A stretch of 64,000 bases of DNA from Mariannaea sp. PMI_226 (taxonomy: Eukaryota > Ascomycota > Sordariomycetes > Hypocreales > Nectriaceae): positions 1,364,001 through 1,428,000 of the forward strand of contig JANFOG010000008.1 in assembly GCA_024336345.1 (NCBI GenBank). Direction: 5' to 3'. Both the position numbers and the translations under genes were made by a program. Each line of letters opens with the position of its first letter. Position 1 is the stretch's first letter. Below are positions 23,220 to 33,499 of this stretch, piece after piece. The notes beneath the pieces are model-generated. The model was not told the DNA's origin. It saw only the letters and a program-made list of their open reading frames with translations, and did not search any database.

Positions 23220-26200
23220 ATGGTTACCAACCCCCTGGACCCCGCATCCCACACTTTTCGCGACACTCAAGACCCAAATCGTTCTCTCCTTGAAGACGTT
23301 CCTATGATGGACATACCCCGTTACGAAGATTTCAACTTTCCCTATCAAGCTCTCCCGAACCAACCGACAAACCCAGTAACCGACCAGTACAATGCGTCTC
23401 AGCCCGTGGATGGTTTTGATCAATCTCCTTCCTCCATGGCTATGAGACAACCACACCCGGTCTCTGCAAGGGTCCAGCCAATTGCTTTTCACGCAGACCA
23501 CCAACAGCACGATGGTGACACCTCGGATTATATTCTGAACAGGAACTCCCCCATCGCCAACTCTCTTGAAGGCTCAATAGCGGATGAACTAGGTCTGCCA
23601 CCCACCAGCCTCCCCGATGGCACCGACCTTGGTGGTGGTAAATTCAAGGAAGACAAGACAGATTCCGCCCCTGCATGGACAGAATTGAAGACAAAGGCCG
23701 GCAAGGAGCGCAAACGTCTCCCTCTCGCATGTATCGCCTGCCGCCGCAAGAAAATACGATGTTCAGGAGAGAAACCGACATGTAAACACTGTCTACGTTC
23801 ACGAACGCCTTGCGTATACAAGGTCACAACTCGCAAGGCAGCGCCTCGGACAGACTATATGGCCATGCTGGACAAACGGCTGAAGAGAATGGAAGAACGT
23901 ATTATTAAAATAATTCCCAAATCCGAACAGCAAGAGGCTACAGCTTCTGTTACCCGAGCTGTGGTTAAGCCGTCTATCCCAAATGCCCCGACGCCCTCGA
24001 AGAATGGCTCCAAGAAACGTGGTCCTGATGAAGCTTTTGGACCGGACCTAACATCGTGGGCGTCAGCACCAGCAACAATCAAAGTCGCAGGTAAGGATGG
24101 ATCAAACTCCCTACAAGTCCAAGAAGAGGAAGAAAATAGGCTATTACACGAGGGATCCGATGCTCTTCCATCGAAAGAAGTGCAAGAACATCTATCCGAG
24201 GTCTTTTTTGAGAACATATACGGCCAATCATATTATCTTTTACACAAACCGAGCTACATGCGGAAACTGAAGTAAGTATTTTTCGCCTCGCTCTTCATGG
24301 GCGCCCCCAATGTGATTTTTGAAACTGACCTATCGTAAGAAATAACACGCTGCCACCTGTGCTCATACTCTCTGTATGTGCAATAGCAGCTCGCTTCTCA
24401 AGTAGCCCGCAGCTGAACTCGACGACACCTCATTTCCTACGAGGCGAAGAATGGGCGTCACATGCGCGTGACATATGCATCAAGAGATACGACTCGCCAA
24501 ATATCACAATCCTAACTTGCCTTGTGATCCTTGGGCTTCATGAATTTGGCACTTGTCAGGGAGGACGTAGTTGGGCTCTTGGTGGGCAAGCTATCCGGAT
24601 GGCTTTTGCTCTCCAATTGCACAAAGATCTTGAGTACGATCCCATGGGGCGCAATGGGAATCGGACTCGTCTAAGCTTCATTGATCGAGAGATTCGAAGG
24701 CGCATTATGTGGGGCTGTTTTCTTATGGACCGTTTCAATTCATCAGGAACGGATCGCCCTATGTTCATCAGAGAGGAAACAGTACAAGTCCCGCTACCCA
24801 TCAAGGAGAGATGTTTCCTGCTTGACATGCCAGCTCCTACAGAGACCCTCGATGGTCGAGTCTGTTATCCAGCTCAGCTTGATGACGGAGAACCCGCCGA
24901 TGCCCGAGAGAACATGGGAGTAGCAGCTTTCATGGTCCGAGCCATTGCCATCTGGGGCCAGATCATTATGTACCTGAACCAAGGCGGACGAGAGATGGAT
25001 CCTCACGCAATGTGGGCACCTGAGTCTCAGTACACGAAGCTTGTAAGTGATGCCGAGAGTTTCGAGTCCACTCTGCCACAATTACTACGTTACTCGCCCG
25101 AGAATATCGAAATCCACAAGACGGAGCACAGAGCTGGCCAATTCTTCTTCCTACATATTTGCATACAGCAAAACGTTTTATTCCTAAACCGCGCAGCTAC
25201 ATATCCATCTATTGCACGGTCTGAGGACGGTGCGCCTCAAGGCTTCCTTTCCGGGGCTAGCAGGAGGATGGTTACCGCTGCCAACCGAATCTCTGACGTG
25301 CTAAAGGATGCTGATCGGTTACGACAAGTTATTTCGGCGCCATTTGCGGGCTATGCTGTCTTTTCTTCAACGACAGTCCACATTCTGGGTCTCGTATCTA
25401 CAGATCGGAGTGTGAAGGGAATGGCTGAGAGAAATATAGCCATCAACGTCAAATACTTGCACACAATGAAGAAGTATTGGGGAATGTTTCACTGGATGGT
25501 CGAAAATGTTCGCGCGCAATATAGGAATGCTCTAGACGCCGCACGGTCTTCCAAGCGTGTTCATGGGACCGCCATAACTCAGCCCTCTATGCTCCAGTAC
25601 GCGGATTGGTTCAATCGATATCCTCACGGTCTTTCGGATGCTGAATTCATGGACCCTGCGAGCACTGAGGAAAAGGACAAAGGAGCGGATGCTGTCTTGG
25701 AAGGAAAACCAGAACTGCAATCTGTTGGAGAATACATCTCTACGCTTTCGCCATCACAGAATAGCGAGAACAAGACCCGTCCCCCGAAACGTCGATCGAT
25801 CCCCAAGACACAGAGTGGCCCAATTGATCAGCAGAGACACCAGCAACCAGAGGCAATGTTAACTCCAGAATTCGGTGGACAGACATCACTTAATCAGTTG
25901 GGATCTGGATCGCAGCAACAGCAGCAACACACCTATTCCGGTCAAGGCGTGATTCAAACCACCGATTCTATGGGTTTCGATACCATCACTGCTGCTCAAT
26001 CACAACCTCAGACGTACAACGCATCAATGTCACCGACAAGTCCCAGCACAGGAGCTTTTTCGCATCATATGCAAGTTCCTCAGCTTTTCCCTCCAGAGTT
26101 ACTTGCCATAAACTTTGGCCAACAAATGAACGATCCCCTCCTGTCTACGTTTGGTGATTACTCAATGGATATGACAGCTCCTGTAGTTGATGGTTCCAAC

Positions 26201-26500
26201 ATATTGGGCGGCGTCGACTGGGATAATATTGCCAACGGTGCCAGAGCTCGGCGTGACAGTGCCAGGGTTGGCACGACTGGGCAGACCTCAGGCTATTTGA
26301 ATGGAGGTGGCCACTACCGCGGACGAGAACCATCGTCAGCGTGGTTTATGCCCTTCAACCTAGAGCCACCAGAAATGCCACAAGATACGGGATTTAATGC
26401 TAATAACGTCGACCTGTTCGCAGGGATGTTCAATGACGATAGAAGCGGCTTAGGGATATCTTCGAATACTGTGGGCAGGCCGCAACCTGGTGGTCCTTAG
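23220..26500 (+). CDS. Zn(II)2Cys6 transcription factor with PF04082-type middle domain
   Basis: Nuclear regulator of the Gal4 zinc-cluster class, 1070 residues from exons 23220-24271 and 24340-26500 (intron GTAAGT..GTAAG). The binuclear cluster is C171, C174, C181, C188, C191, C198 (CX2CX6CX6CX2CX6C) within LACIACRRKKIRC. A linker (TTRKAAPRTDY) and a short basic coiled coil (MLDKRLKRMEERIIKIIPK) follow, probably for dimerisation. The fungal-specific middle-homology domain spans roughly residues 310-640, with the usual WALGGQAIRMAFALQLH and RRRIMWGCFLMDR motifs. The C-terminal third is low complexity, Gln/Ser/Pro-rich with a Q5 run, likely activating. I do not recognise the specific orthologue or its targets. 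Its position after a very long upstream region with uORFs suggests elaborate control. Confidence 0.93.
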
Positions 26501-27110
26501 GCAGGACCGATGGCCTGGCCCGGCTCAGTATTCGTCTCCTATCCAGGATTCTTCGAGAAGAGGCGAGATCAGAGAGGACAAGCTTAGTGTATGATCGCGC
26601 AGCCATGCAGACTAATGAGGGGGGGTTGAAGGCGAGAGAGGCAAAGTTGCTCATGGCTCGTTTCAATTGATGATGGTCGGACATTAAGGTCCCTTGATGA
26701 TGGCCGGCTCTTTGCTTATCACCAAAAGGAAACGGAAATCAGGTACGTTTCAGGGTGTAGTTGGTTGTGCATCTTGCTCTTGAGTAGATTCAAAGATTGG
26801 TTATGTGAAATACCATTCAACAACAATCATTGTTCCAGCATATTTGATCGCACGTGTAGAAATTGCACTTGGACGGATCTATCGCCACACTAATAGGATG
26901 ATATATGACACTTTGACCCTGATCTTATTGAGTTTGTCTTAACTATTTTTTTAGAGGTGGCTGGTGAGCAGGAGACACATGAAGGCCCGTAACACACACC
27001 AACCTCTGGATCTCTTGTAGCACATGAATGATACTATCAAACGATATTAAATAACTATTTAAACCCCCTAAAGAAAGCAGATTCATACTACGAACAAATC
27101 GTTTTATCAA
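26501..27110. other. Convergent spacer, 3' ends of regulator and iminopeptidase
   Basis: These 610 bases separate two convergent genes and hold their 3' UTRs. The right half is A+T-rich (26880-27080) with TTAAATAACTATTTAAA at about 27046-27062, an inverted repeat that could serve as an A+T-rich 3'-processing signal. No coding frame is supported. Confidence 0.5.
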
Positions 27111-28123
27111 TTACGACGAACTGGTTCCGTCCGGCAGAAGAAAATCCGCGCACACCTGCATAAATCGATCTCTTTCCTCCCAATGTGCCATGTGACTCGA
27201 GTTCTCGAGCGTAACCCATTTGACTTTGGGGATATTCTTAAACCAGGGTGCAACACAGCTATCCGTCACCTCATCGTAGCGTCCATTGATGAGAAGGGTC
27301 TCCACCTCAATATTGTGCGCATCCTTAGCCGGTACCCAGTCCTTCATCGATCCTATGACGGTAAATTCAGACGGTCCTTGGCTATGCAGGGGAATATGAA
27401 TGTTAGCCGGTTTCGCTTTTCTCGTGGTGTGGGATTTGCTTGCTGGGGATCTTACATGGTCATATAACAAGCCTTGTCTTCTGTTAAGTTACCAAAGGTT
27501 GCCAGTACATCCTCTGGGAATGGATCGAGTCGACAGACATGGCGGGCGTAAAACACCATGCCGGCTTTTTCATACTCTTCGCTCTCGTAGTCGCCCCGCG
27601 CCTCACAATCTTCAATAGTTTTTCGTACGTCAGGTGGAAGCTGGGAGACAAGCTTCTTGAGGCCTGCCATGAAAAGCGGAACGTCACCAGGACCGCTTGC
27701 CAGCACCAGCTTCTTCAATCCTCGCGGACGGCGGCAAGCATACGCACCGCCAAACATGCCACCCCAGCTCTGGCCCAGGAGGTGGAAACCATTCTCCCGG
27801 AGCTTCAAGTGATCGATCAGGTTGTCCAGTTCCTGGAAGAAGAGCTCGAAGTTCCAGAATGCAGTGTCCCCCACCCTGTCCGAGAACCGAGTGGAGTTTC
27901 CACATCCAATCTGGTCGTACAGAATGACGGGGATGCCATACTTCTCGTACAGGTCGGAGAGTGACTTCATATAGTTATGGCCCCCGCCAGGCCCGCCATG
28001 AAGTGTGATGATAGGTATGGAGGAAGAATCAAGGTTGCCGATGATTCGGTACCATGTCTTAGCCGGCTTCCCAGCGTTGGGTGCGTCGAAGTCGACTTCT
28101 CCCTCCGTTACAGGATATGCCAT
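27111..28123 (-). CDS. Proline iminopeptidase-like alpha/beta hydrolase (S33)
   Basis: Serine peptidase of family S33 removing N-terminal proline (or related amides) from short peptides. Exons 28123-27456 and 27381-27111, intron GTAAGA..ATAG, 312 residues, the typical length. LHGGPGGGHNYM (41-52) is the oxyanion-hole signature of this family. YDQIGCGNST follows. The nucleophile elbow is GQSWGG with Ser119. The Asp in NGRYDEVTD and His in NSSHMAHWE complete the triad. A cap domain lies between. No signal peptide is visible, so a cytosolic enzyme is expected. Related fungal enzymes include L-amino-acid amidases, so the exact substrate is uncertain. The leader contains ATT and GTT trinucleotide runs (28139-28160). 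Confidence 0.92.
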
Positions 28124-28936
28124 GGCTCGTGTTCCTGATATTATTATTGTTGTTGTTGTTGAGGAGCTCCGTAGGTAGGTGCTTAGGTCAGGCAGACGGA
28201 TATTTGAGAATATGGTGGTTTGATGGTGCACAGGTGTACAGCTTGCTTAATTTATACTTGATATTGCTATTGGTATCTTAGATATGGAGTAAGTTGGACT
28301 GCCCACTTGGTCATGATATCGATGTCGCCAAGCGTCAGCAAGTGTCGCTGACGGATAAGCGGCATTCTACAGGAGAGGAAGGTGAAGCTCAACTCTCTAG
28401 CGCTAGAGCGGCAGAACTTTGCCTCGTTTACCTCGTACTTACTTGGTACTACTTGCCTCCTCTCGAACACAAAAAAAACGGGGAAGATAGGGTCAGTCAA
28501 CCTAAAAAGGACAATCAAGAAAGACAACCTGAAAAGTACTTTACCTACGTTGGTAGGTAGGTAGGTATGTAGATAGGTCAGTAGGTAGGTAAATAAGCAG
28601 GGAGGTAGTAAGGTAGGTGCCTTATTTACAAACACAGCACTGAGAGTTATATAGACGAGTCTTCAAGAGATAACACAAGACAGTACTATGTATGTATCAT
28701 CGTCTCTGGGCCTTGCAATAGGTACGTATTTGCTTTTTCGTTTTATAACACTTATTATATTCATCAAACCAAGACAAAGTCTATATAGATATATAACAAA
28801 ATCCCAAAGACAGTTTTTCTTTTCTGGAATCGATCACGAAACGCCGCTGTGAGAATGCTTTTTGCGTGATGGTATCTTTGCTCCTTCACACAGGTTCCAA
28901 CCCATCAGATCTTCTGCCTACCCTTTAATCAATCAA
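28124..28936. other. Iminopeptidase promoter and Kri1 3' region
   Basis: No gene is supported in this 813-base gap between two minus-strand genes. The left part is the iminopeptidase leader and promoter. The middle contains a degenerate AGGT tetranucleotide array, listed separately, and an A-run at 28471-28478. The right end is Kri1 3' UTR with an ATCA tetranucleotide run close to its stop codon. Confidence 0.5.
28546..28620 (+). repeat. Degenerate (GTAG)n microsatellite
   Basis: A run built on GTAG/GGTA tetramers (GTTGGTAGGTAGGTAGGTATG and continuing with interruptions) covers about 75 bases, roughly 430-500 bases upstream of the iminopeptidase start. The interruptions imply an old array that no longer expands freely. 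Confidence 0.85.
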
Positions 28937-30955
28937 TCAATCTTCCGCCTCACCCTCAACCTCGGCCTCAGCTGCCACTGCCGCCGCTGCTGCTCCCTTC
29001 TTGCCCTTGGACCTCTTTCTCTTCTTCTTTGTTGTTGAATCGCCGACTTCACCGACTATGTTGCTCTCCTGCTTCGATTTCTTCTTCTCCGCAGTATCAA
29101 TAACGCAGCCGGCAGCAGCAATATCCTCCTCGGTCATCAAGCGCTCGAAGCCGTAGGTGGGACCGGTGCGCTCAAACTCGGGACCAAACACGTCGCGGCG
29201 CCACTGGCGCAGCCGAGCCTTCTTTCCGAGCTTCTTCTTGTCGCGGCGCTTCTTCTCTTCGTCGCGGAAGGTGGCAAACTTCTTGAGACCGGCAAACTCG
29301 TTGAGATGCTGGTCTGAAGGGGCGAGCAGGATGTCGCGAGCTGTCATACCAAAGGACTGGGGTGAAGTCTCACGGTAGCGGAAGGGTGCGTGGGTGGGTT
29401 TTGAAAGGAGCTCATGGTTGGAGAGTTCAAGCTTGGAGTCGACGAGGGCCTCGAGTTTGGAGCGCTCCTGGCGAGCCTTCTTCTGCGATTCCTGGCGGGC
29501 GCGCTTGTGGTCCGCCGTCTTTCGCTTCTTTGAGGGTCGAGAATCCTCATCTTCGTCTTCGTTATCATCATCATTACCCTCCTCGTCATCGTCGCCTTCC
29601 ACATCGCTCAAGCTGATCTGTGGTTTTTCTTCGTCGTCCTCAAAGTCGGGGATAATGTCCTTGATATCAATATCGTCATCCCACGTAGGCTTTTGGGGGT
29701 TCTTCTTTTTCTTCTTCTCTCCGCCGGCATCGCCCTCTTCTTCGTCTGAGACTGGAGGCTCGTCGTCTTGAGCATAGTATCCGTCGCCGAAACGCTTCAT
29801 CATCTCCTCTTCCCACTTGTCATCATCCCAGGCAGCGTCCATGAACTTCATCCAGTCCTCGTCCGTGAGATCCTTCTCCACAGTGCCTGCGGCCTGCTTG
29901 ATCTTGCGCAGTTTCTTCTCCGCTTCCTCGAGCTTCAACTTTCGTAGACGAGCCTTCTCTTCTCGTCGCTCCTGCTTCTCAGCCTCTTTTTGCTCACGCT
30001 CCAATTCTCGCTGGCGTTTACGACCGCTCTTCTCCTCCCGTCTCACTGACTTAGCAGCGGCGACATCTCGAGCATATGACCGCAGAAACTCGTTGCTCTT
30101 TTCGGGATCCTCAAACCGCAGGTTGTATGCTTGCTCAAACTCATCGGCCTGGCCATTGTCATCTTCGTCATCAGACTCGAAGGCTTTCCAGTTCGATCCA
30201 TCAGGGGGAACCCAACCGCGGGCGCTCATGAAGTTTGACAGGAAATTCTCGGGGTTTTTGTCGGCATTGGCAATATCGAGATCGGTTATGGCCACAGCAG
30301 CTTTACGTGAGGGGTGGATACCATTGGAATCAACCTTCGCTGAAGCCTTCTTCTTGATGAAGCCGTCGTCTTCATCGTCGGATCCGTCACCGGCGGTAGC
30401 AGCGTTGATCTCAGTCATGATTGACTTCTTTAATGCATCTTGCTCTTGGTGATAAGTCTTGGGAGCGTCGCCGTCGTCATCCGATGCATCGCCAACGTCA
30501 CCAGCCAGCAACTTCTCACGGTGATAGTCCTTCAAATACACGGGCTTGTCCTTCTTCTCCTTGCTAGCAGCAGTTGTGTCGTCAGATTCCTTGTAAAACG
30601 TCACATCCTTGTCGTAGACCTTAGGATCTTTGTTGCGGATGGCCTGAAGTGTAGCAGAGATCTGCGCATCTAGATCTTCGGTCGCGAGAAAACCATCCTC
30701 ATCTTCACTTTCGTCCGAAGAAGAGGCGTCGTCGTCATCTTCTTCGTCGTTGCCAGCGGGGGGGGCCTTTCCGGTTTTCTTGAACTTCTCTTCCAATCGC
30801 TGGATTTCTTCTCGTTTCTTATTGTGTTCGAACCGTCGGGCGAACTCTTGGTTGACCTTGAAATCAGCAACAGGCGCCCCTCCCTCGGCTTCAGAGTCGC
30901 TGTCGTCGAGGAGAGTGCGCTTTGCGCGCCGGGAATCCTCAGGGTCTCTCGCCAT
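28937..30955 (-). CDS. KRI1: Ribosome biogenesis factor Kri1
   Basis: Nucleolar protein needed for 40S subunit assembly, working with Krr1 in the small-subunit processome. Intronless, 672 residues. The N-terminus includes VNQEFARRFEHNKKREE, typical of the family; acidic Asp/Glu/Ser runs alternate with Lys/Arg-rich coiled segments. PVYLKDYHREKLLAGD near residue 140 and FRYRETSPQSFGMTARDILLA in the C-terminal Kri1 domain are diagnostic. It ends in a basic nucleolar-type tail (TKKKRKRSKGKKG) followed by an Ala/Glu-rich end. The opposite strand shows a long Ser-rich frame, which is a shadow of these acidic codons. It is divergent from the Rab5 gene with 711 bases between start codons. Confidence 0.95.
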   Translation of the reverse strand: MARDPEDSRRAKRTLLDDSDSEAEGGAPVADFKVNQEFARRFEHNKKREEIQRLEEKFKKTGKAPPAGNDEEDDDDASSSDESEDEDGFLATEDLDAQISATLQAIRNKDPKVYDKDVTFYKESDDTTAASKEKKDKPVYLKDYHREKLLAGDVGDASDDDGDAPKTYHQEQDALKKSIMTEINAATAGDGSDDEDDGFIKKKASAKVDSNGIHPSRKAAVAITDLDIANADKNPENFLSNFMSARGWVPPDGSNWKAFESDDEDDNGQADEFEQAYNLRFEDPEKSNEFLRSYARDVAAAKSVRREEKSGRKRQRELEREQKEAEKQERREEKARLRKLKLEEAEKKLRKIKQAAGTVEKDLTDEDWMKFMDAAWDDDKWEEEMMKRFGDGYYAQDDEPPVSDEEEGDAGGEKKKKKNPQKPTWDDDIDIKDIIPDFEDDEEKPQISLSDVEGDDDEEGNDDDNEDEDEDSRPSKKRKTADHKRARQESQKKARQERSKLEALVDSKLELSNHELLSKPTHAPFRYRETSPQSFGMTARDILLAPSDQHLNEFAGLKKFATFRDEEKKRRDKKKLGKKARLRQWRRDVFGPEFERTGPTYGFERLMTEEDIAAAGCVIDTAEKKKSKQESNIVGEVGDSTTKKKRKRSKGKKGAAAAAVAAEAEVEGEAED

Positions 30956-31666
30956 GATGACGGGGGTGTGAAAAGAGGAAACCCAAGTTTTTTTTATTGA
31001 TAATTCTGATTTTTTTGGGGTGTCGCCGGCAGCGTTGAATATCTAGAGCTGATCGATGTTGCGGTCGAAATAAAGGAAGAGGAAAAAAAGTTGGCCTCCG
31101 TTGACAGGGTCTTCGTCTCTCAATTCCCTAACCTCACTGAGCTCTCTCATTGCTGCTACTTTTTTTTTTTTTCTGCCGTTTGAACATTTTGGCGGGGAGC
31201 GGCCGGCAACGGCACTACTGTAACGCCGAACACTGCCTTGCCCCTCCACCAGCCACAAGCCCCAAGCCACACCTACAGAAGCCAACCACACAACGACCAA
31301 ACGTCAGTGGTGCAACTCTCGGTGGAGTGACAAAAGGGTACGTAGCTCTCCGTACCGCCCTTCTATGGAATTTCTCAGTTACTTGATGTTTGGCGCTAGC
31401 GCTATAAACTAAGGGACCCCGGCCTCGTCATCGCCAACCAGCCACTGCTACTGTCCGGTGGCTTTACGGCTTTCGCCTCTGCTTCTACTTCTCGCTTCTG
31501 CCACAGTGCTTTGTCTATCTCAACTTAGCTTTCCGCCAATCGACCCCCTCCAGGCTCCCCTCCAGGCAACCTCTTTCTTCCCGCATATACATCTCGCGAT
31601 CAGCTGTCGCAGTTTAGTCCCCGATTCAAACACCTTTTGTCTTCCCTTCCAACCCACCCTGCCGTC
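30956..31666. promoter_or_regulatory. Divergent promoter Kri1 / Rab5
   Basis: The 711 bases between start codons contain T tracts, which usually keep nucleosomes off fungal promoters: about eight Ts near 30988 and 31009, and thirteen Ts at 31160-31172. The right 200 bases before the Rab5 start are strongly C+T-rich, a typical leader. A GCGCTAGCGC-like palindrome lies near 31394-31403. Confidence 0.55.
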
Positions 31667-32514
31667 ATGGCCGAAGCAAACGCTCCCAAGCCGAGCAGCA
31701 GTGTCAAGCTGGTGCTGCTTGGCGAAGCAGCAGTTGGAAAGGTACGGCCATCGAGGATTATCCCCAATAAACATCTCTGAGCATTCAAATTGACACATGC
31801 GACAGTCCTCTCTCGTCCTACGATTTGTCAACAATGATTTCCAAGAAAACAAGGAGCCCACTATCGGTGGTACGTCTTGCCCCGATGATTCCGCATCTAC
31901 ATTCGCGCACTCTTTCGCAACTTTCATGCACTAACCTGCCACACGCAGCGGCGTTCCTGACCCAGAAATGCAGCCTCCCGACACGGACGATCAAGTTTGA
32001 GATTTGGGATACTGCCGGACAGGAGCGATTTGCATCCCTCGCCCCCATGTATTACCGAAATGCCCAGGCCGCCCTCGTTGTTTACGATCTCACCAAGCCC
32101 ACCTCCCTCATCAAGGCCAAGCACTGGGTCGCCGAACTTCAACGACAAGCTTCACCGGGAATTGTTATCGCATTGGTGGGCAATAAGCTAGATTTGGCAA
32201 ATGACTCTGCCCCGGCTCCCGAGGGCGAGGATGGTGGCGATGGCGATGATTCAAGCAACGCACGTAAAGTGTCAACAGAGGAAGCCCAGTCATACGCTGG
32301 AGAGGAGGGTCTGCTATTTTTCGAGACCAGCGCAAAGAGCGGCCACAACGTCACTGAGGTATTCACTGCTATTGCCAACGCAATTCCCGAGACGTCCTTG
32401 AAGAGCACGAGGGGTGCTGGCGCCACCAACGCATCTAGCAGAGCAGGAGACGAGCAGCGAGTAAATCTGGGTGGCTCCAAGGATGTGGGAACCAAGGACA
32501 GCTGTGCATGCTAA
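31667..32514 (+). CDS. VPS21: Rab5-family GTPase (Vps21/Ypt5)
   Basis: Small GTPase of early endosomes controlling fusion and vacuolar sorting. Exons 31667-31741, 31806-31869, 31949-32514; 234 residues. The P-loop GEAAVGKSS is split by intron 1 directly after GK. Effector region [27 protein letters not shown] and ETSAK are all present, and the tail ends CAC, a CXC geranylgeranylation signal. Between G4 and G5 there is an acidic Gly/Asp insert of about 20 residues ([13 protein letters not shown]), seen in one of the two Rab5 paralogues of filamentous fungi as I recall (RabB type). The placement in the Rab5 subfamily rests on [13 protein letters not shown] and the endosomal effector residues. 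Confidence 0.95.
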
Positions 32515-33499
32515 GATGATGAGTAGAATATGGAGGAGAGTAAGCATACGGAGAGTTTTGCCTTTTTTTTTTTTTAATTAACGTGCGGTACGGTATTCTG
32601 CCCTTAATCGTGCGAGCCGGCTGTTTGGGAACGGTGCCAAGAGGGGCATCTGGGAGTTGACATTGTAATTTTGCTTTGAGAGTTGATGAGTATTATTATC
32701 ATTATTATTATCATTACTGCCTATCTTGTGATTCATTTTCGGTTTCTAGGTGTCGACAAGCATGCATGATCCAGGTCATCTGTGATATGACGTTACACAG
32801 TTGCTTTCTTTTTTTTGTTGACAGTCATTGCATATACCAAGATAAGCCTGGTCTAAGGTCTTATTTCCTTACTTTTTTTCCGATTTCTTATGGCAAATTT
32901 GAGAAACACATTTGATGATTAGCTAGCTTGCTTCAATATAGTACAGGTTCTCCTCATTTATCAAGAGATAATGGTCAACCAACTTAAGGTACCTTAGGTT
33001 AAAGTAAGTTGCGTAGGGTCGTACTCACTTGGCAGGTACGTACCTGACAAATGGAACCCAATTGTGACGCATTGGTCAGGATTAAAGTAGGTCACGTGAG
33101 CCGCATCGCAGCGTGTCTTTTGAGTCGCGTCAATGGGCCCGACAGAGTCCCACTCTTTTTCGCACCAGGCCCGTCGTCCACGGGACAAACTCCTCACACT
33201 ACAATCGTCGAAGCCTTGAGTCCGTGACGAGCAAGAGGAACGAGGCTTGCGCTTTGCCAACCATCCTTCTTTCATGCCTGTCTGTTCGTTCTCCCATTGA
33301 CGCCTCTTCTTTTTGTCTATGAAGTGGTCTAGAACCTTCTCTCCTACACCTCCACCCGGACATATCGGTCATCTTTCAGTATCAATCTTTGTCTCGCCTT
33401 GCTTCGCATATTCGCCCCAAAACTTCTCCATGACGCTCCCTCAAACACGATAAACCTCTTTCCCCCTCCTCCCCGGCTTGGGAGCCGCGTGAAAGCGAT
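32515..33499. other. Rab5 3' region and promoter of the RING protein
   Basis: No gene is supported in these 985 bases. The Rab5 3' UTR has a T run at 32563-32574 and an ATT/ATC trinucleotide run near 32690-32716. Two perfect palindromes stand out: TAAGGTACCTTA (32985-32996) and CAGGTACGTACCTG (33033-33046). The last 200 bases are C+T-rich leader of the RING gene. Confidence 0.55.

Noticed and set aside
29817..30452. 211-codon Ser-rich frame opposite Kri1
   Set aside because: It is the mirror of Glu/Lys-rich codons of Kri1; no domain, and the sense strand has a clear conserved gene.
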